Assembly (NCBI RefSeq): GCF_036330325.1
Contig: NZ_JAZDRO010000007.1
Coordinates: 5,120 to 69,119, forward strand
Length of the DNA: 64,000 nucleotides
Source of the DNA: Hyphobacterium marinum
Lineage (GTDB): Bacteria > Pseudomonadota > Alphaproteobacteria > Caulobacterales > Maricaulaceae
Direction of reading: 5' to 3'
Made by a program: the position numbers and the translations under genes. The notes beneath the pieces were generated by a model. The model saw only the letters and a list, made by a program, of their open reading frames with translations. It did no database searches and had not been told where the DNA came from. Positions 25,299-34,134 of the stretch are shown here, piece after piece (position 1 is the first letter of the stretch; the number at the start of each line of letters is the position of its first letter).

Positions 25299-26282
25299 AT
25301 GCGCGAAATGGCGCGCATCTCCATTCTGGTGTTAGCAGCCGTGCTGCTGAGCGCGTGCGCCAACCGCGCGCCGAGTTCGCTTGCGCGTATTGATCACCGC
25401 GATCTGACGCGCGCGCCGCAGCAATCCTATCAGCCGACCTGTGCGCCGGGATCGGAATACCGCGTCCAGCCCGGCGACACGGCATCCGAAATCGCGGAAG
25501 CCTGTGATGTTTCGCTGCGCGACCTCGCGGCGGCGAACGGCCTCAGCGCCCCCTATACGCTACGCGCCGGCCAGGTGCTGCGCATGCCGCGCCCGCCGGT
25601 TCATGTCGTTCAGCGCGGAGAGAATCTCTACCGGATAGGACTTCGCTACGGGCTCGATTTCCGCGAGCTCGCAGCCCACAACGGGCTTCGCGCGCCCTAT
25701 GAGATCGAGATCGGACAGGAGCTCCGCCTTCCGAACGGGGCACAGCCTGTGCGTACGGCATCGAATGACACACCGCGAACATCGCGCCCGTCGACTTCGC
25801 GGCCCTCAACGACGACAACGCCGCCGCCACGGCAGGCACCGGCACGGTCGGGACCGCCGACGCTGCCGGACAATGATCCGCCCCCGCGCGCCAGTTCCGG
25901 TCCGGTCACATTCGCCTGGCCGCTGCGTGGTGAGGTCATCTCCGAATTTGGGCCCAAGCCGGACGGCCGCCGCAATGACGGCGTGAATATTCGTGCCAAT
26001 GAAGGTGACTCCATCCGGGCCTCGGCCGCCGGGCAGGTCGTCTATGCCGGCAATGAGCTGGCCGGTTATGGCGAACTGGTCCTCATTCGCCATGAGGGCG
26101 GCTGGGTGACGGCCTACGCCCATAACTCCCGGCTTCGCGTCAGCGAGGGCGAGCAGGTCACCGCGGGGCAGATCATCGCGGAAGCCGGATCGACCGGGAC
26201 GGTGGACTCACCCCAGCTGCATTTCGAGATCCGGCGCAACACGACCCCGGAAGACCCGATGCGGCACCTGCCGGGCAGCTAG
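25299..26282 (+). CDS. LysM/LytM lipoprotein, NlpD-like division amidase activator
   Basis: 327 residues. Lipoprotein signal with lipobox LLSAC (Cys about 20). Two LysM domains (about 51-95 and 101-143) bind peptidoglycan, a Thr/Pro/Ser linker follows, and a LytM (M23) domain occupies 205-322. The LytM domain resembles NlpD: it has DGVNIRANEG, YGELVLIRHEGGWVTAYAH and PQLHFEIR. The zinc-binding first His is Asn, and the last HxH is QLH, so it should be catalytically inactive and activate an amidase instead. The final bases overlap the stop of the convergent beta-lactamase gene by three to four bases. Confidence 0.9.
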   Translation: MREMARISILVLAAVLLSACANRAPSSLARIDHRDLTRAPQQSYQPTCAPGSEYRVQPGDTASEIAEACDVSLRDLAAANGLSAPYTLRAGQVLRMPRPPVHVVQRGENLYRIGLRYGLDFRELAAHNGLRAPYEIEIGQELRLPNGAQPVRTASNDTPRTSRPSTSRPSTTTTPPPRQAPARSGPPTLPDNDPPPRASSGPVTFAWPLRGEVISEFGPKPDGRRNDGVNIRANEGDSIRASAAGQVVYAGNELAGYGELVLIRHEGGWVTAYAHNSRLRVSEGEQVTAGQIIAEAGSTGTVDSPQLHFEIRRNTTPEDPMRHLPGS

Positions 26283-27190
26283 GCCAGGCCGAACTCCACC
26301 GTGACGGCGCGGGCAATTTCCGCATGAAAGGCGTCGGTTGTCCGTTCCGTCGGGCCTGGGACATTCAGATAGCTGACAATCAGAAGCGGGCCACGCTCTT
26401 CCGGCGAGACCGGATAGGCGAAGGCGGCGTCATTGCTCTGATCGTTTGAACTGGTGCCAGTTTTGTCGCCGGCAATCCAGCCGTCAGGGAGTCCCGCGCG
26501 AAGCCGCCGCATGCCGGTGGACGCAGCGATCATCCAGCCGCGCAACAGCTCCCGCGACTCCGTACTCAGAACATCACCGAAGAGAAGCCTGTTCATCGTC
26601 TCCAGCATCGCCCGGGGTGTTGAGGTATCACGCGGATCGCCGGGAAGATTCTCGTTCATCTCCGGCTCGTAGCGGTCGAGTCGTGTTTCCGTATCGCCGA
26701 ATTCTCGAACGATAGCGGTGAAGCCGTCCGGCCCGCCCATCGTGTCGAGCAGCAGGTTCGCGGCGGTGTTGTCACTGGTGCGCACGGTTGCGGAACACAG
26801 CGCCTCCACCGTCATGCCGGTATCGGTGTGGTCCTCGGTCACTGGCGAATAGAAGACGAGATCGTCAGCCGTATAGGTGATAAGGCGGTCGAGACGTTCG
26901 TCCCCGCTCTCAACGCGTCGCAGGACAGCGGCAGCGAGCAGCCATTTGAAGGTCGAGCACACGGCGAAGCGCTCGTCGGCGCGGTGGCCTGCGCTGCGTC
27001 CGGTGTCGGTGTCGAGCACGGCGACGCCGATGCGGCCACCGCTCCGGTTCTCGATATCCTCGAAAATCAGGCTGAGCGCGGAGTGGCTCTCAACGGTGGC
27101 GGTGGCGTTCTCACGCGTACAGCCTGCCAGCGGAACAAGGCAAATTGCCGTCACCACGGTGCGCCGTGACGGTCCGGTCGAATGTTTCAA
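26279..27190 (-). CDS. Class A serine beta-lactamase, probable Tat-exported lipoprotein
   Basis: 303 residues from TTG 27190; no ATG fits, and GGGAG precedes this TTG at a suitable distance. All class A motifs are present: S79-T-F-K82 (Ambler 70-73), S139-D-N141 (130-132), E175-P-E-M-N179 (166-170) and K243-T-G-T (234-237). A Cys precedes the active serine (Ambler 69), but Ambler 238 is Ser, so the carbapenemase-type disulfide is not expected. The signal has a twin-arginine motif (SRRTVV) and a lipobox LAGC at Cys24. No ampR or mobile element adjoins it, so it looks like a resident chromosomal gene. Hydrolysis spectrum cannot be predicted. Confidence 0.9.
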   Translation of the reverse strand: MKHSTGPSRRTVVTAICLVPLAGCTRENATATVESHSALSLIFEDIENRSGGRIGVAVLDTDTGRSAGHRADERFAVCSTFKWLLAAAVLRRVESGDERLDRLITYTADDLVFYSPVTEDHTDTGMTVEALCSATVRTSDNTAANLLLDTMGGPDGFTAIVREFGDTETRLDRYEPEMNENLPGDPRDTSTPRAMLETMNRLLFGDVLSTESRELLRGWMIAASTGMRRLRAGLPDGWIAGDKTGTSSNDQSNDAAFAYPVSPEERGPLLIVSYLNVPGPTERTTDAFHAEIARAVTVEFGLA

Positions 27191-27295
27191 GATCGGGTCT
27201 CCCTCTTCCCCGGTGTGAAATATTCGCCCCCAAATTCCCCGTCCTGCATGAGAAAACGGGAAGATGGCCGAAGCGGGGCATACCGCTTCCCCTTG

Positions 27296-27323
27296 TTGCA
27301 ACGCGGGCGCGCCCCGATATAGT
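27296..27323 (+). promoter_or_regulatory. Sigma-70-type promoter of yajC-secD-secF
   Basis: TTGCAA (27296-27301), 16-base spacer, TATAGT (27318-27323), about 48 bases before yajC ATG 27371. Good spacing and both boxes close to consensus. Confidence 0.6.
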
Positions 27324-27370
27324 CCCGCGACTCTTTTCAAAGCCCGCCTGGAACACACGAGGGATGGACC

Positions 27371-27736
27371 ATGTTTGAAGCTACCGCGTACGCCGCATCG
27401 GGCGGAGCCGCCGCCGGTGGAGGGATGGAAGGCCTGCTGCTGCAGCTGCCGATGTTCGCCCTCATCATCGCGGTCTTTTACTTTCTCCTGATCCGCCCGC
27501 AGCAAAAGCGGATGAAGGAACACCGGGCGATGGTCGAAGCCGTCACACGTGGCGACGAAGTCGTTACCCAGGGTGGTATGATCGGCAAGGTGACCAAGGT
27601 CACCGATACCGAAGTGACGCTGGAAATCGCCAAGGACATCAAGGTCCAGGTGCTGAAAGCCACGCTCGCCGACGTGCGGTCCCGCACCGCGCCGAAGGCG
27701 GCCAACGACACCAAGACGACCGTCACCAAATCCTGA
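27371..27736 (+). CDS. yajC: Preprotein translocase accessory subunit YajC
   Basis: 121 residues: one transmembrane helix (about 22-42, PMFALIIAVFYFLLIRPQQKRMKEH) and a small cytoplasmic beta domain with RGDEVVTQGGMIGKV. YajC joins SecDF in the holo-translocon. A Gly/Ala N-terminus precedes the helix. Followed by secD after 26 bases. Confidence 0.95.
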   Translation: MFEATAYAASGGAAAGGGMEGLLLQLPMFALIIAVFYFLLIRPQQKRMKEHRAMVEAVTRGDEVVTQGGMIGKVTKVTDTEVTLEIAKDIKVQVLKATLADVRSRTAPKAANDTKTTVTKS

Positions 27737-27762
27737 TCCTCTAACCGCAGGACGGCCCCGTC

Positions 27763-29409
27763 ATGCTGTATTTCGCGCGCTGGAAACTGCTTTTCATTTT
27801 CGCGGTCATCGCGATCGGGCTGCTGTATGCGGTGCCGAACCTGGTGCCGGAAAGCCAGCGCTTTGAAATGCGCAATGGAGAGGTGACCGAGGAGGCGCAG
27901 GGCGTGTGGCGATTCCTGCCCCATGACTCCGTCCGCCTGGGTCTCGACCTGCGCGGCGGTTCGCACCTCGTCTTCGAGGTCGACATGGAAGAGGTGCGTG
28001 CCAACCGCCTGGAAGGCCTGCTGGAAGAGGCGCGCGTCGCCTTGCGCCAGGACCCGGCGATCATCACGCCGCGTCCGGCCATTGTCGGTGGCGAGGTCGT
28101 GGTCCGCGTCAATGATGCGGCCGATCTTGACCCGGCTTACGAACGCCTGCAGCGCCTGTCCCAGCCAATCGGCAACCCGGCGACGGGCGGCGGCACGGCG
28201 CGGACCGCTGATATCCGCCGGGATGGGGCGGAAAACACGATCCGGATTGCCATCACCGATGCTGCGCTCGACGACGTCCAGCGCCGCACCGTGCAGCAGT
28301 CGGTCGAAGTCATCCGGCGCCGGATCGACGCCACCGGGACCACTGAGCCGACCATCGCACCGCAGGGCGATCAGCGCGTGCTGGTCCAGGTGCCGGGCGA
28401 AAATGATCCGCAGCGCATCATCGATCTGGTCGGCCAGACTGCAGCGATGAGCTTCCACATGGTCGATCCGACCGTGTCCATCGGGCCGGACGGACAGGGC
28501 CGCACGCCGCCGGGCGTGGAAATCCTGCCGCAGGACAACCCGGCCGAACCCTTCCTCGCGGTTCAACGCCGTGCGCTGGTCTCCGGCGAAAACCTGACCA
28601 ATGCGGTATCGACCACCAATCAATCCGGTCAACCGGCAGTGTCTTTTACTTTCGACACGACCGGCGCGCAGGCCTTTGGCCGCGCCACCCAGCAGAATGT
28701 CGGCCAGCGCTTCGCCATCGTTCTGGACGGCGTGATCATTTCCGCGCCGGTCATCCGCAGCCCGATCATTGGTGGCTCGGGTATTATCGAGGGGAATTTC
28801 ACCTTCGAGACTGCCAACGACCTCGCCATCCTGTTGCAAGCCGGTGCGCTTCCGGCCTCGCTGACACCGGTTGAGCAACGCACGGTCGGTCCGGGCCTGG
28901 GGCAGGACTCCATCGAGAAGGGCGAGATCGCCATTCTCGTCGGCTTTGTTGCTGTCATCATCTTCATGCTGCTGGCCTATGGCATGTTCGGGGCATTCTC
29001 GACTGCCGCCCTTCTGGTCAACGTCATCCTGATCCTCGGCGCGCTGACCGGGCTCGGTGCGACGCTGACCCTGCCGGGGATTGCGGGCATCATCCTGACC
29101 ATCGGTATGGCGGTGGATGCCAACGTACTGATTTTCGAACGGATACGGGAAGAAAGCCGCGCCGGGAGAAGTCCGGCCAACGCGGTCGAGACCGGCTATT
29201 CGAAAGCCCTGTCGGCCATTCTTGATGCCAACATCACGACCTTCATTGCCGCAGCCGTGCTTTACATGCTCGGTGCCGGACCGGTGCGCGGCTTCGCCGT
29301 GACGCTCGGGATCGGGATCATCACCTCGGTCTTTACTGCCTTCCTCCTGTCGCGCCTCTTCGTTGCGATGTGGATCAAGGGCGTGAAACCCAAAACCCTG
29401 CCGATCTGA
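27763..29409 (+). CDS. secD: Protein-export membrane protein SecD
   Basis: 548 residues. One N-terminal helix (about 8-26), the DLRGGSHLVFEVD strand of the first periplasmic domain, a P1-head region, then five helices from about 385 with GMAVDANVLIFERIREE. SecDF uses the proton gradient to pull secreted proteins through SecY. Length is shorter than E. coli SecD (615) and typical of alphaproteobacteria. Confidence 0.96.
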   Translation: MLYFARWKLLFIFAVIAIGLLYAVPNLVPESQRFEMRNGEVTEEAQGVWRFLPHDSVRLGLDLRGGSHLVFEVDMEEVRANRLEGLLEEARVALRQDPAIITPRPAIVGGEVVVRVNDAADLDPAYERLQRLSQPIGNPATGGGTARTADIRRDGAENTIRIAITDAALDDVQRRTVQQSVEVIRRRIDATGTTEPTIAPQGDQRVLVQVPGENDPQRIIDLVGQTAAMSFHMVDPTVSIGPDGQGRTPPGVEILPQDNPAEPFLAVQRRALVSGENLTNAVSTTNQSGQPAVSFTFDTTGAQAFGRATQQNVGQRFAIVLDGVIISAPVIRSPIIGGSGIIEGNFTFETANDLAILLQAGALPASLTPVEQRTVGPGLGQDSIEKGEIAILVGFVAVIIFMLLAYGMFGAFSTAALLVNVILILGALTGLGATLTLPGIAGIILTIGMAVDANVLIFERIREESRAGRSPANAVETGYSKALSAILDANITTFIAAAVLYMLGAGPVRGFAVTLGIGIITSVFTAFLLSRLFVAMWIKGVKPKTLPI

Positions 29410-29419
29410 GGACGGACCC

Positions 29420-30352
29420 ATGTCACTGGCTCTCGTACAGCACATTCCGCACGCGGCAGGCATTCCCTTCGTCAAGGGCCGCATTGCCGCCTTCGTCCTG
29501 TCGACCGTCCTGATGATCGGCTCGATCGGCGCGTATTTCGTCAACGGGCTGAACTTTGGTATCGACTTCACCGGCGGGATTTCCATTGAAATCCAGACCG
29601 AGGAAGCAGCCGATCTCGGTCTGATCCGCGAACTGGCGGGCGGGCTCGATCTGGGTGCCGTCGAGGTCCAGAATTTCGGCTCCGACACCGAGGTCCTGAT
29701 CCGTGTTCAGGCCCAGGAAGGCGAGGGGCTGGAGGCCGAGGAGGCGCAGCAGGCCGCTCGCGAGCGGCTGCAGACCGCGCTCGATGACAACTATCCCGGC
29801 GGAGTCGAGTACCGCTCCGTCGAGGTGCTCGGGGCAAAGGTGTCCGGCGAATTGCAGCGCGCCGGGGCACTCGCGGTCGGTGTCGCCCTGTTGTTGATGC
29901 TGATCTATATCTGGTTCCGGTTCGAGTGGCAGTATTCGGTCGGCGCGATCCTGGCGCTCGTGCACGACGTCATCCTGACCATCGGCATGTTCGCGGTCAC
30001 CCAGCTGGAATTCAACCTGTCGACCATCGCGGCGATCCTGACCATTGTCGGCTACTCGATGAATGATACCGTCGTCGTCTATGACCGGATCCGCGAGAAC
30101 ATCCGCAAGTTCCGCAAGATGGAACTGGCTGAGCTGTTGAACCTCTCGATCAATGACACGCTGTCGCGCACCATCCTGACCTCCATGACCACGCTCGTGG
30201 CGCTGTTCGCGCTGTGGGCCATTGGCGGTGCAGCGCTGCAGGGCTTTGCTTTTGCCATGATCTTCGGCGTCGCGGTGGGGACGTATTCATCCATCTTCGT
30301 GGCCGCGCCGATCCTGATGGTCACCAAGGTGGCGCGGGAATCGTCGGACTGA
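29420..30352 (+). CDS. secF: Protein-export membrane protein SecF
   Basis: 310 residues, 10 bases after secD. FGIDFTGGISIEIQTEE is the SecF periplasmic start, and VGYSMNDTVVVYDRIREN is the conserved helix-4 motif with the proton-relay Asp. Six transmembrane helices. Partner of SecD and YajC. Confidence 0.96.
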   Translation: MSLALVQHIPHAAGIPFVKGRIAAFVLSTVLMIGSIGAYFVNGLNFGIDFTGGISIEIQTEEAADLGLIRELAGGLDLGAVEVQNFGSDTEVLIRVQAQEGEGLEAEEAQQAARERLQTALDDNYPGGVEYRSVEVLGAKVSGELQRAGALAVGVALLLMLIYIWFRFEWQYSVGAILALVHDVILTIGMFAVTQLEFNLSTIAAILTIVGYSMNDTVVVYDRIRENIRKFRKMELAELLNLSINDTLSRTILTSMTTLVALFALWAIGGAALQGFAFAMIFGVAVGTYSSIFVAAPILMVTKVARESSD

Positions 30353-30414
30353 TCTTCACGGCACGGCTGGATTTGATAGTCTCCCCCGGCCTTTATTGAG
30401 TCGGGGAGGGCTTC

Positions 30415-31026
30415 ATGGCTGGAATACTCACCAATCTTCGCATGACCGTGATTGTGTCGCTGGCACTCGCGGCGATCTTCCTGTTCGGATACGCCTTTGC
30501 CTATCCCGATATCGGGTTCAATGGCGCGTTCTGGATGGCCTTGGCGCGCTGGTCGCACGTGGTGGCCGGCATCATGTGGATCGGCCTGCTCTGGTATTTC
30601 AACTTCGTCCAGATCCCGACCATGCCGTCCATTCCCGACGAGCTGAAACCGGCTATCGGCAAGCATATCGCGCCGGCCGCCCTTTGGTGGTTCCGCTGGG
30701 GCGCGGCCTTCACCGTGCTGACCGGCCTGCTTGTCGCCTATCTGCGGGGCTATCTCGTCGAAGCGCTTAGCTTCGGTCTCGCGGCCGGTAATTATTCGCC
30801 GAACTATTCCTTCATCGGGATCGGCATGTGGCTCGCTCTGATCATGGCGTTCAATGTCTGGTTCATCATCTGGCCGAACCAGAAGATCGCGTTGGGCCTG
30901 GTCGAGGCCGAGGCTGACGCCAAGCCGAAGGCGGCGCGGACCGCGATGCTGTTCTCGCGGACCAACACGCTCCTGTCCCTGCCCATGCTGATAGCCATGG
31001 CCGGGGCCCAGACCCTGTTCGGGTAG
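30415..31026 (+). CDS. Urate-oxidase-N-terminal-like (PuuD-type) membrane protein
   Basis: 203 residues with four to five hydrophobic helices. SHVVAGIMWIGLLWYFNFVQIP is the conserved core of the membrane domain found at the N-terminus of urate hydroxylase PuuD; the cytochrome c domain of the full enzyme is missing. Stand-alone copies are common in alphaproteobacteria and no purine genes adjoin it here, so urate oxidation is not supported. Its ribosome-binding GGGGAGGG at 30403-30410 can pair with CTCCCC at 30381-30386. Confidence 0.8.
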   Translation: MAGILTNLRMTVIVSLALAAIFLFGYAFAYPDIGFNGAFWMALARWSHVVAGIMWIGLLWYFNFVQIPTMPSIPDELKPAIGKHIAPAALWWFRWGAAFTVLTGLLVAYLRGYLVEALSFGLAAGNYSPNYSFIGIGMWLALIMAFNVWFIIWPNQKIALGLVEAEADAKPKAARTAMLFSRTNTLLSLPMLIAMAGAQTLFG

Positions 31027-31041
31027 GGCCAACACATTTCT

Positions 31042-31168
31042 CCTTCCCCTTGATGGGGAAGGTGGTCGAGCATCAGCGAGACCGGAATGGGTGGGTGACT
31101 CCGAACGTCTGAGTTTCCCACCCTCTCCGCCTCGCATTCGCTCGGCACCTCTCCCTTCAAGGGAGAGG
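31042..31168. repeat. Dispersed palindromic repeat, type A, copy 2
   Basis: Two strong hairpins frame this convergent intergenic element: CCTTCCCC/GGGGAAGG (31042-31062) and CCTCTCCCT/AGGGAGAGG (31148-31168), with TTTCCCACCCTCTCCGCC between them. Similar in plan to 12667-12771 and the in-uvrA copy. Lies 17 bases from the sodB stop and may end transcription from both sides. Confidence 0.75.
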
Positions 31169-31185
31169 AGGGCTACGGCCTCCCT

Positions 31186-31791
31186 CTACCCCGCCGCAGC
31201 GAAGTTGTCGGCGGCGAAGTCCCAGTTGGCGAGTTCGTTCAGCCAGGTCTCGATGAAGTTAGGGCGGGCATTCTGGAAATCGAGATAATAGGCGTGCTCC
31301 CACACATCGAGCGTGAGGAGCGGGGTGACGCCTTCTTCGCTGACCGGGGTTTCGGCGTTCGGGGTCGTGGTAATGACGAGCTTGCCGTCCTTCGCGACCA
31401 GCCAGGCCCAGCCCGAACCGAACTGCCCGGCGGCGGCCTTCGAGAATTTTTCCTTGAAGCCGTCAAAGCTGCCGAAGCTGGCGGCAATGGCCTCGGCGAG
31501 CGCGCCTGTCGGTTCACCTCCGCCATCCGGGCTCATCGAATTCCAGAAGAAAGTATGGTTCCAGGTCTGGGCAGCGTTATTGAAAATGCCTGACTGGCCT
31601 TCATCTCCGGCGGTCTCGCGAATGATGTCCTTCAGGGACATGTCGTCAAACTTGGTCCCCGCGATGGCGTCATTGAGTTTCTTCACATAGCCGGCATGGT
31701 GTTTTCCGTGGTGGAATTCCAGCGTCCGGGCGGACATATGCGGTTCCAGCGCGTCGCGGGAATAGGGAAGATCGGGGAGGGTGAAGGCCAT
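31186..31791 (-). CDS. sodB: Superoxide dismutase (Fe/Mn family)
   Basis: 201 residues from ATG 31791 (MAFTLPDLPYSRDALEPHMS). Cytoplasmic enzyme dismuting superoxide. Metal ligands: H of EFHHGKHHAGYV, H of TWNHTFFWNSM, and D-x3-H of DVWEHAYYLDFQN. The pattern NAAQTWNHTFFW favours the iron form but metal preference is not certain from sequence. Divergent from the squalene-synthase-like gene with about 105 bases between. Confidence 0.95.
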   Translation of the reverse strand: MAFTLPDLPYSRDALEPHMSARTLEFHHGKHHAGYVKKLNDAIAGTKFDDMSLKDIIRETAGDEGQSGIFNNAAQTWNHTFFWNSMSPDGGGEPTGALAEAIAASFGSFDGFKEKFSKAAAGQFGSGWAWLVAKDGKLVITTTPNAETPVSEEGVTPLLTLDVWEHAYYLDFQNARPNFIETWLNELANWDFAADNFAAAG

Positions 31792-31896
31792 GGTGGATAA
31801 CTCTCTTTGTCTTGTCGCCACATCCCGGAGACCGTGCGCCCCGGGCCTGTTTGCCATATGGTTGGTCAGGTGCGAATTGCCAGTAAAAACGGGCTG

Positions 31897-32733
31897 ATGA
31901 CTGACACAACGTTCCATGATGGCAGCAGTTCCGGTTCCGACGGCCAGCTGGCAGCGCTGTTCGCGCGCGAGCCGCAGCGCACGGCGCTGACCGCCCTGCA
32001 TGCCTGGCACGCGGAGATTTCCGGCCTGCCGTTGCGTATTTCAGAGCCGGCCATCGGCGCAATGCGTATGGCCTGGCATCGTGAGGCCGTCGATGACGCC
32101 TTCGCCGATCCGCCCGCAGTGCGCCGCAATCCGGTGATCGAGGGCGTGGCAGCCATGCGCGACATGCCGGGATCGCCCGGCGCCACCGCGCTGACCGGCA
32201 TCATTGACGCCCATGACCGTGACTTCGAGGGCCGCAGCTTTTCCGGACTGGATGCGATGGCGGAATTCGCCGGGGCGGGATGGGGAAAGGTCATGTCCAT
32301 TGCGGCGGGCCTGCTCGACCCGGAAGTCAATGAAGCCGAGCCGATCGCCGCCGCAGGTGAGGCCTGGGGACTGACTGAAATCCTCCGCAGTTTTCCCTAC
32401 CGGGCGGGGCGGGGGCTGGCGACCATCCCCGATGACGTCATGGCCGAGCACGGTCTGACCCTTGCGCGGATCGCGACCGGACGGGAACCGGAACTTGTCC
32501 GGAAGGCGCTCCAACCCGTGATCAGTCTGGCCCGAGAGCGGCTGGAGGTGGCCCGCACCCAAGTCCGCCAGCTTCCGCCCGTGCTTTTCCCTGCCTGGGC
32601 TCCGGTTGCACTATCGGGGGCCTATCTGAACAAGCTGGAACGCGCAGACGATCCCTACCGGGCTGATCTCGCGCTGTCACCGCTGACCCGGCGGCTCACC
32701 CTGATGAAGGCCTCGCTGACCGGGCGGTTCTAG
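31897..32733 (+). CDS. Squalene/phytoene-synthase-fold protein, NDUFAF6-like
   Basis: 278 residues from ATG 31897. The order SEPAIGAMRMAWHREAVDDAF followed by IIDAHDRDFEG and AEFAGAGWGKVMSIAAGLL follows the SQS/PSY superfamily, but the first aspartate-rich DxxxD that binds prenyl diphosphates is absent. This is the pattern of the non-synthase branch that includes mitochondrial complex I assembly factor NDUFAF6. No carotenoid or hopanoid genes are near, so catalysis is doubtful. Its stop is three bases from the convergent trmFO stop. Confidence 0.82.
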   Translation: MTDTTFHDGSSSGSDGQLAALFAREPQRTALTALHAWHAEISGLPLRISEPAIGAMRMAWHREAVDDAFADPPAVRRNPVIEGVAAMRDMPGSPGATALTGIIDAHDRDFEGRSFSGLDAMAEFAGAGWGKVMSIAAGLLDPEVNEAEPIAAAGEAWGLTEILRSFPYRAGRGLATIPDDVMAEHGLTLARIATGREPELVRKALQPVISLARERLEVARTQVRQLPPVLFPAWAPVALSGAYLNKLERADDPYRADLALSPLTRRLTLMKASLTGRF

Positions 32734-32736
32734 GCG

Positions 32737-34134
32737 CTATTCGGCGGCTTTGGCTTCCGGGCCCAGCCAGGTGCGAAGATCGGCGAGGGCGCGGGCGCTC
32801 ATCGCGCGCTTGCGGGCGACGGATTTTTCCTTGCCGCGATATCGTTTGCCCGGTTCGGGATTGGGCGGGGTGTCGATCTCCGGGAAGAGACCGAAATTGA
32901 CATTCATGGGCTGGAAGCCGCCCTTCGAACCGGTCAGGTGACCCCCGGTGACGTGCTCAACCAATGCGCCGAGCGCGGTCGTGGCGGGCGGCGCGGGCTG
33001 GGTCTGACCGAGGCGCTCGGCCGCCGCGAAACGTCCGGCGAGCAGGCCCATGGCGGCGGATTCCACATAGCCCTCCACGCCGATGACCTGGCCGGCGAAT
33101 CGCCATTCGGGGCGCAGCTTCAGGCGCAGGGACTTGTCGAGCAGTTTCGGTGAATTCAGGAAGGTGTTGCGGTGGATACCGCCGAGGCGCGCGAACTCGG
33201 CCTTTTCCAGCCCCGGTATCATGCGGAAAATGTCGGTCTGCGCGCCGTATTTCAGTTTGGTCTGAAAGCCGACCATGTTGAACAGCGTGCCGAGCGCATT
33301 GTCCTGGCGCAGCTGGACGACGGCCCAGGGTTTGACATCCGGATTGTGGGCATTGGTCAGGCCGCGCGGTTTCATCGGCCCGTGGCGCAGGGTTTCACGT
33401 CCGCGTTCAGCCATGACCTCGATGGGCAGGCAGGCCTCGAAATAGGGCGTGTCCTTTTCCCACTCCTTGAATTCGGTCTTAGGTCCGTCAATGAGCGCAT
33501 CGACGAAGGCCTCGTACTGCTCCTTCGTCATCGGACAGTTGAGATAGGCGGCGCGGTCAGCCTCGGTCTCGCCCTTGTCGTAGCGCGACTGCATCCAGGC
33601 GACATCCATGTCCACGCTATCGCGATAGACAATGGGGGCGATGGCGTCGAAGAAGGCCAGCGAATCCTCGCCGGTCAGATCCAGCGCGGCTTTCGAGAGT
33701 GCCGGCGAAGTAAGCGGACCGGTGGCGATGATGACGCTCGACCAGTCGGCCGGCGGAAGACCGGCGATCTCACCGCGTTCGATCGTCACCAGCGGATGCT
33801 CGGTCAGCGTTTTCGTGACGGCATCAGAGAACGCCACACGGTCGACTGCGAGCGCTCCGCCAGCGGGCAGCTGATGGCGGTCGCCCATCGCCATGATCAG
33901 CGAGTCGCAGCGGCGCATTTCCTCGTGTAGCAGGCCGACGGCGTTGGTCTGCGCATCGTCTGACCGAAAGGAATTCGAACAGACGAGTTCGGCCAGACCA
34001 TCGGTCTGGTGGGCCTCGGTGCCGCGAACCGGGCGCATCTCGTGCAGGATGACGGGCACGCCCTGGCGGGCGATCTGCCAGGCGGCTTCGGAACCGGCCA
34101 TGCCGCCGCCGATAATGTGTACGGGTTCGCTCAT
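32737..34134 (-). CDS. trmFO: Methylenetetrahydrofolate-tRNA-(uracil-5-)-methyltransferase
   Basis: 465 residues from ATG 34134. Folate- and FAD-dependent enzyme that makes m5U54 in tRNA. The dinucleotide-binding start VHIIGGGMAGSEAAW, the LVCSNSFRSDD block with the catalytic Cys and the C-terminal GGFQPMNVNFGLFPEI are diagnostic. Length is normal. Upstream, 310 bases separate it from the divergent TonB-C-like gene. Confidence 0.95.
   Translation of the reverse strand: MSEPVHIIGGGMAGSEAAWQIARQGVPVILHEMRPVRGTEAHQTDGLAELVCSNSFRSDDAQTNAVGLLHEEMRRCDSLIMAMGDRHQLPAGGALAVDRVAFSDAVTKTLTEHPLVTIERGEIAGLPPADWSSVIIATGPLTSPALSKAALDLTGEDSLAFFDAIAPIVYRDSVDMDVAWMQSRYDKGETEADRAAYLNCPMTKEQYEAFVDALIDGPKTEFKEWEKDTPYFEACLPIEVMAERGRETLRHGPMKPRGLTNAHNPDVKPWAVVQLRQDNALGTLFNMVGFQTKLKYGAQTDIFRMIPGLEKAEFARLGGIHRNTFLNSPKLLDKSLRLKLRPEWRFAGQVIGVEGYVESAAMGLLAGRFAAAERLGQTQPAPPATTALGALVEHVTGGHLTGSKGGFQPMNVNFGLFPEIDTPPNPEPGKRYRGKEKSVARKRAMSARALADLRTWLGPEAKAAE

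Noticed and set aside
27478..29688. Very long open minus-strand frame over yajC and secD
   Set aside because: It is antisense to two certain Sec genes. High GC keeps the opposite frame free of stops, and the product has no recognisable domain.
30415..31026. Urate catabolism gene (puuD)
   Set aside because: Only the membrane half is present, the cytochrome domain is missing and no purine genes adjoin; kept as a family resemblance only.
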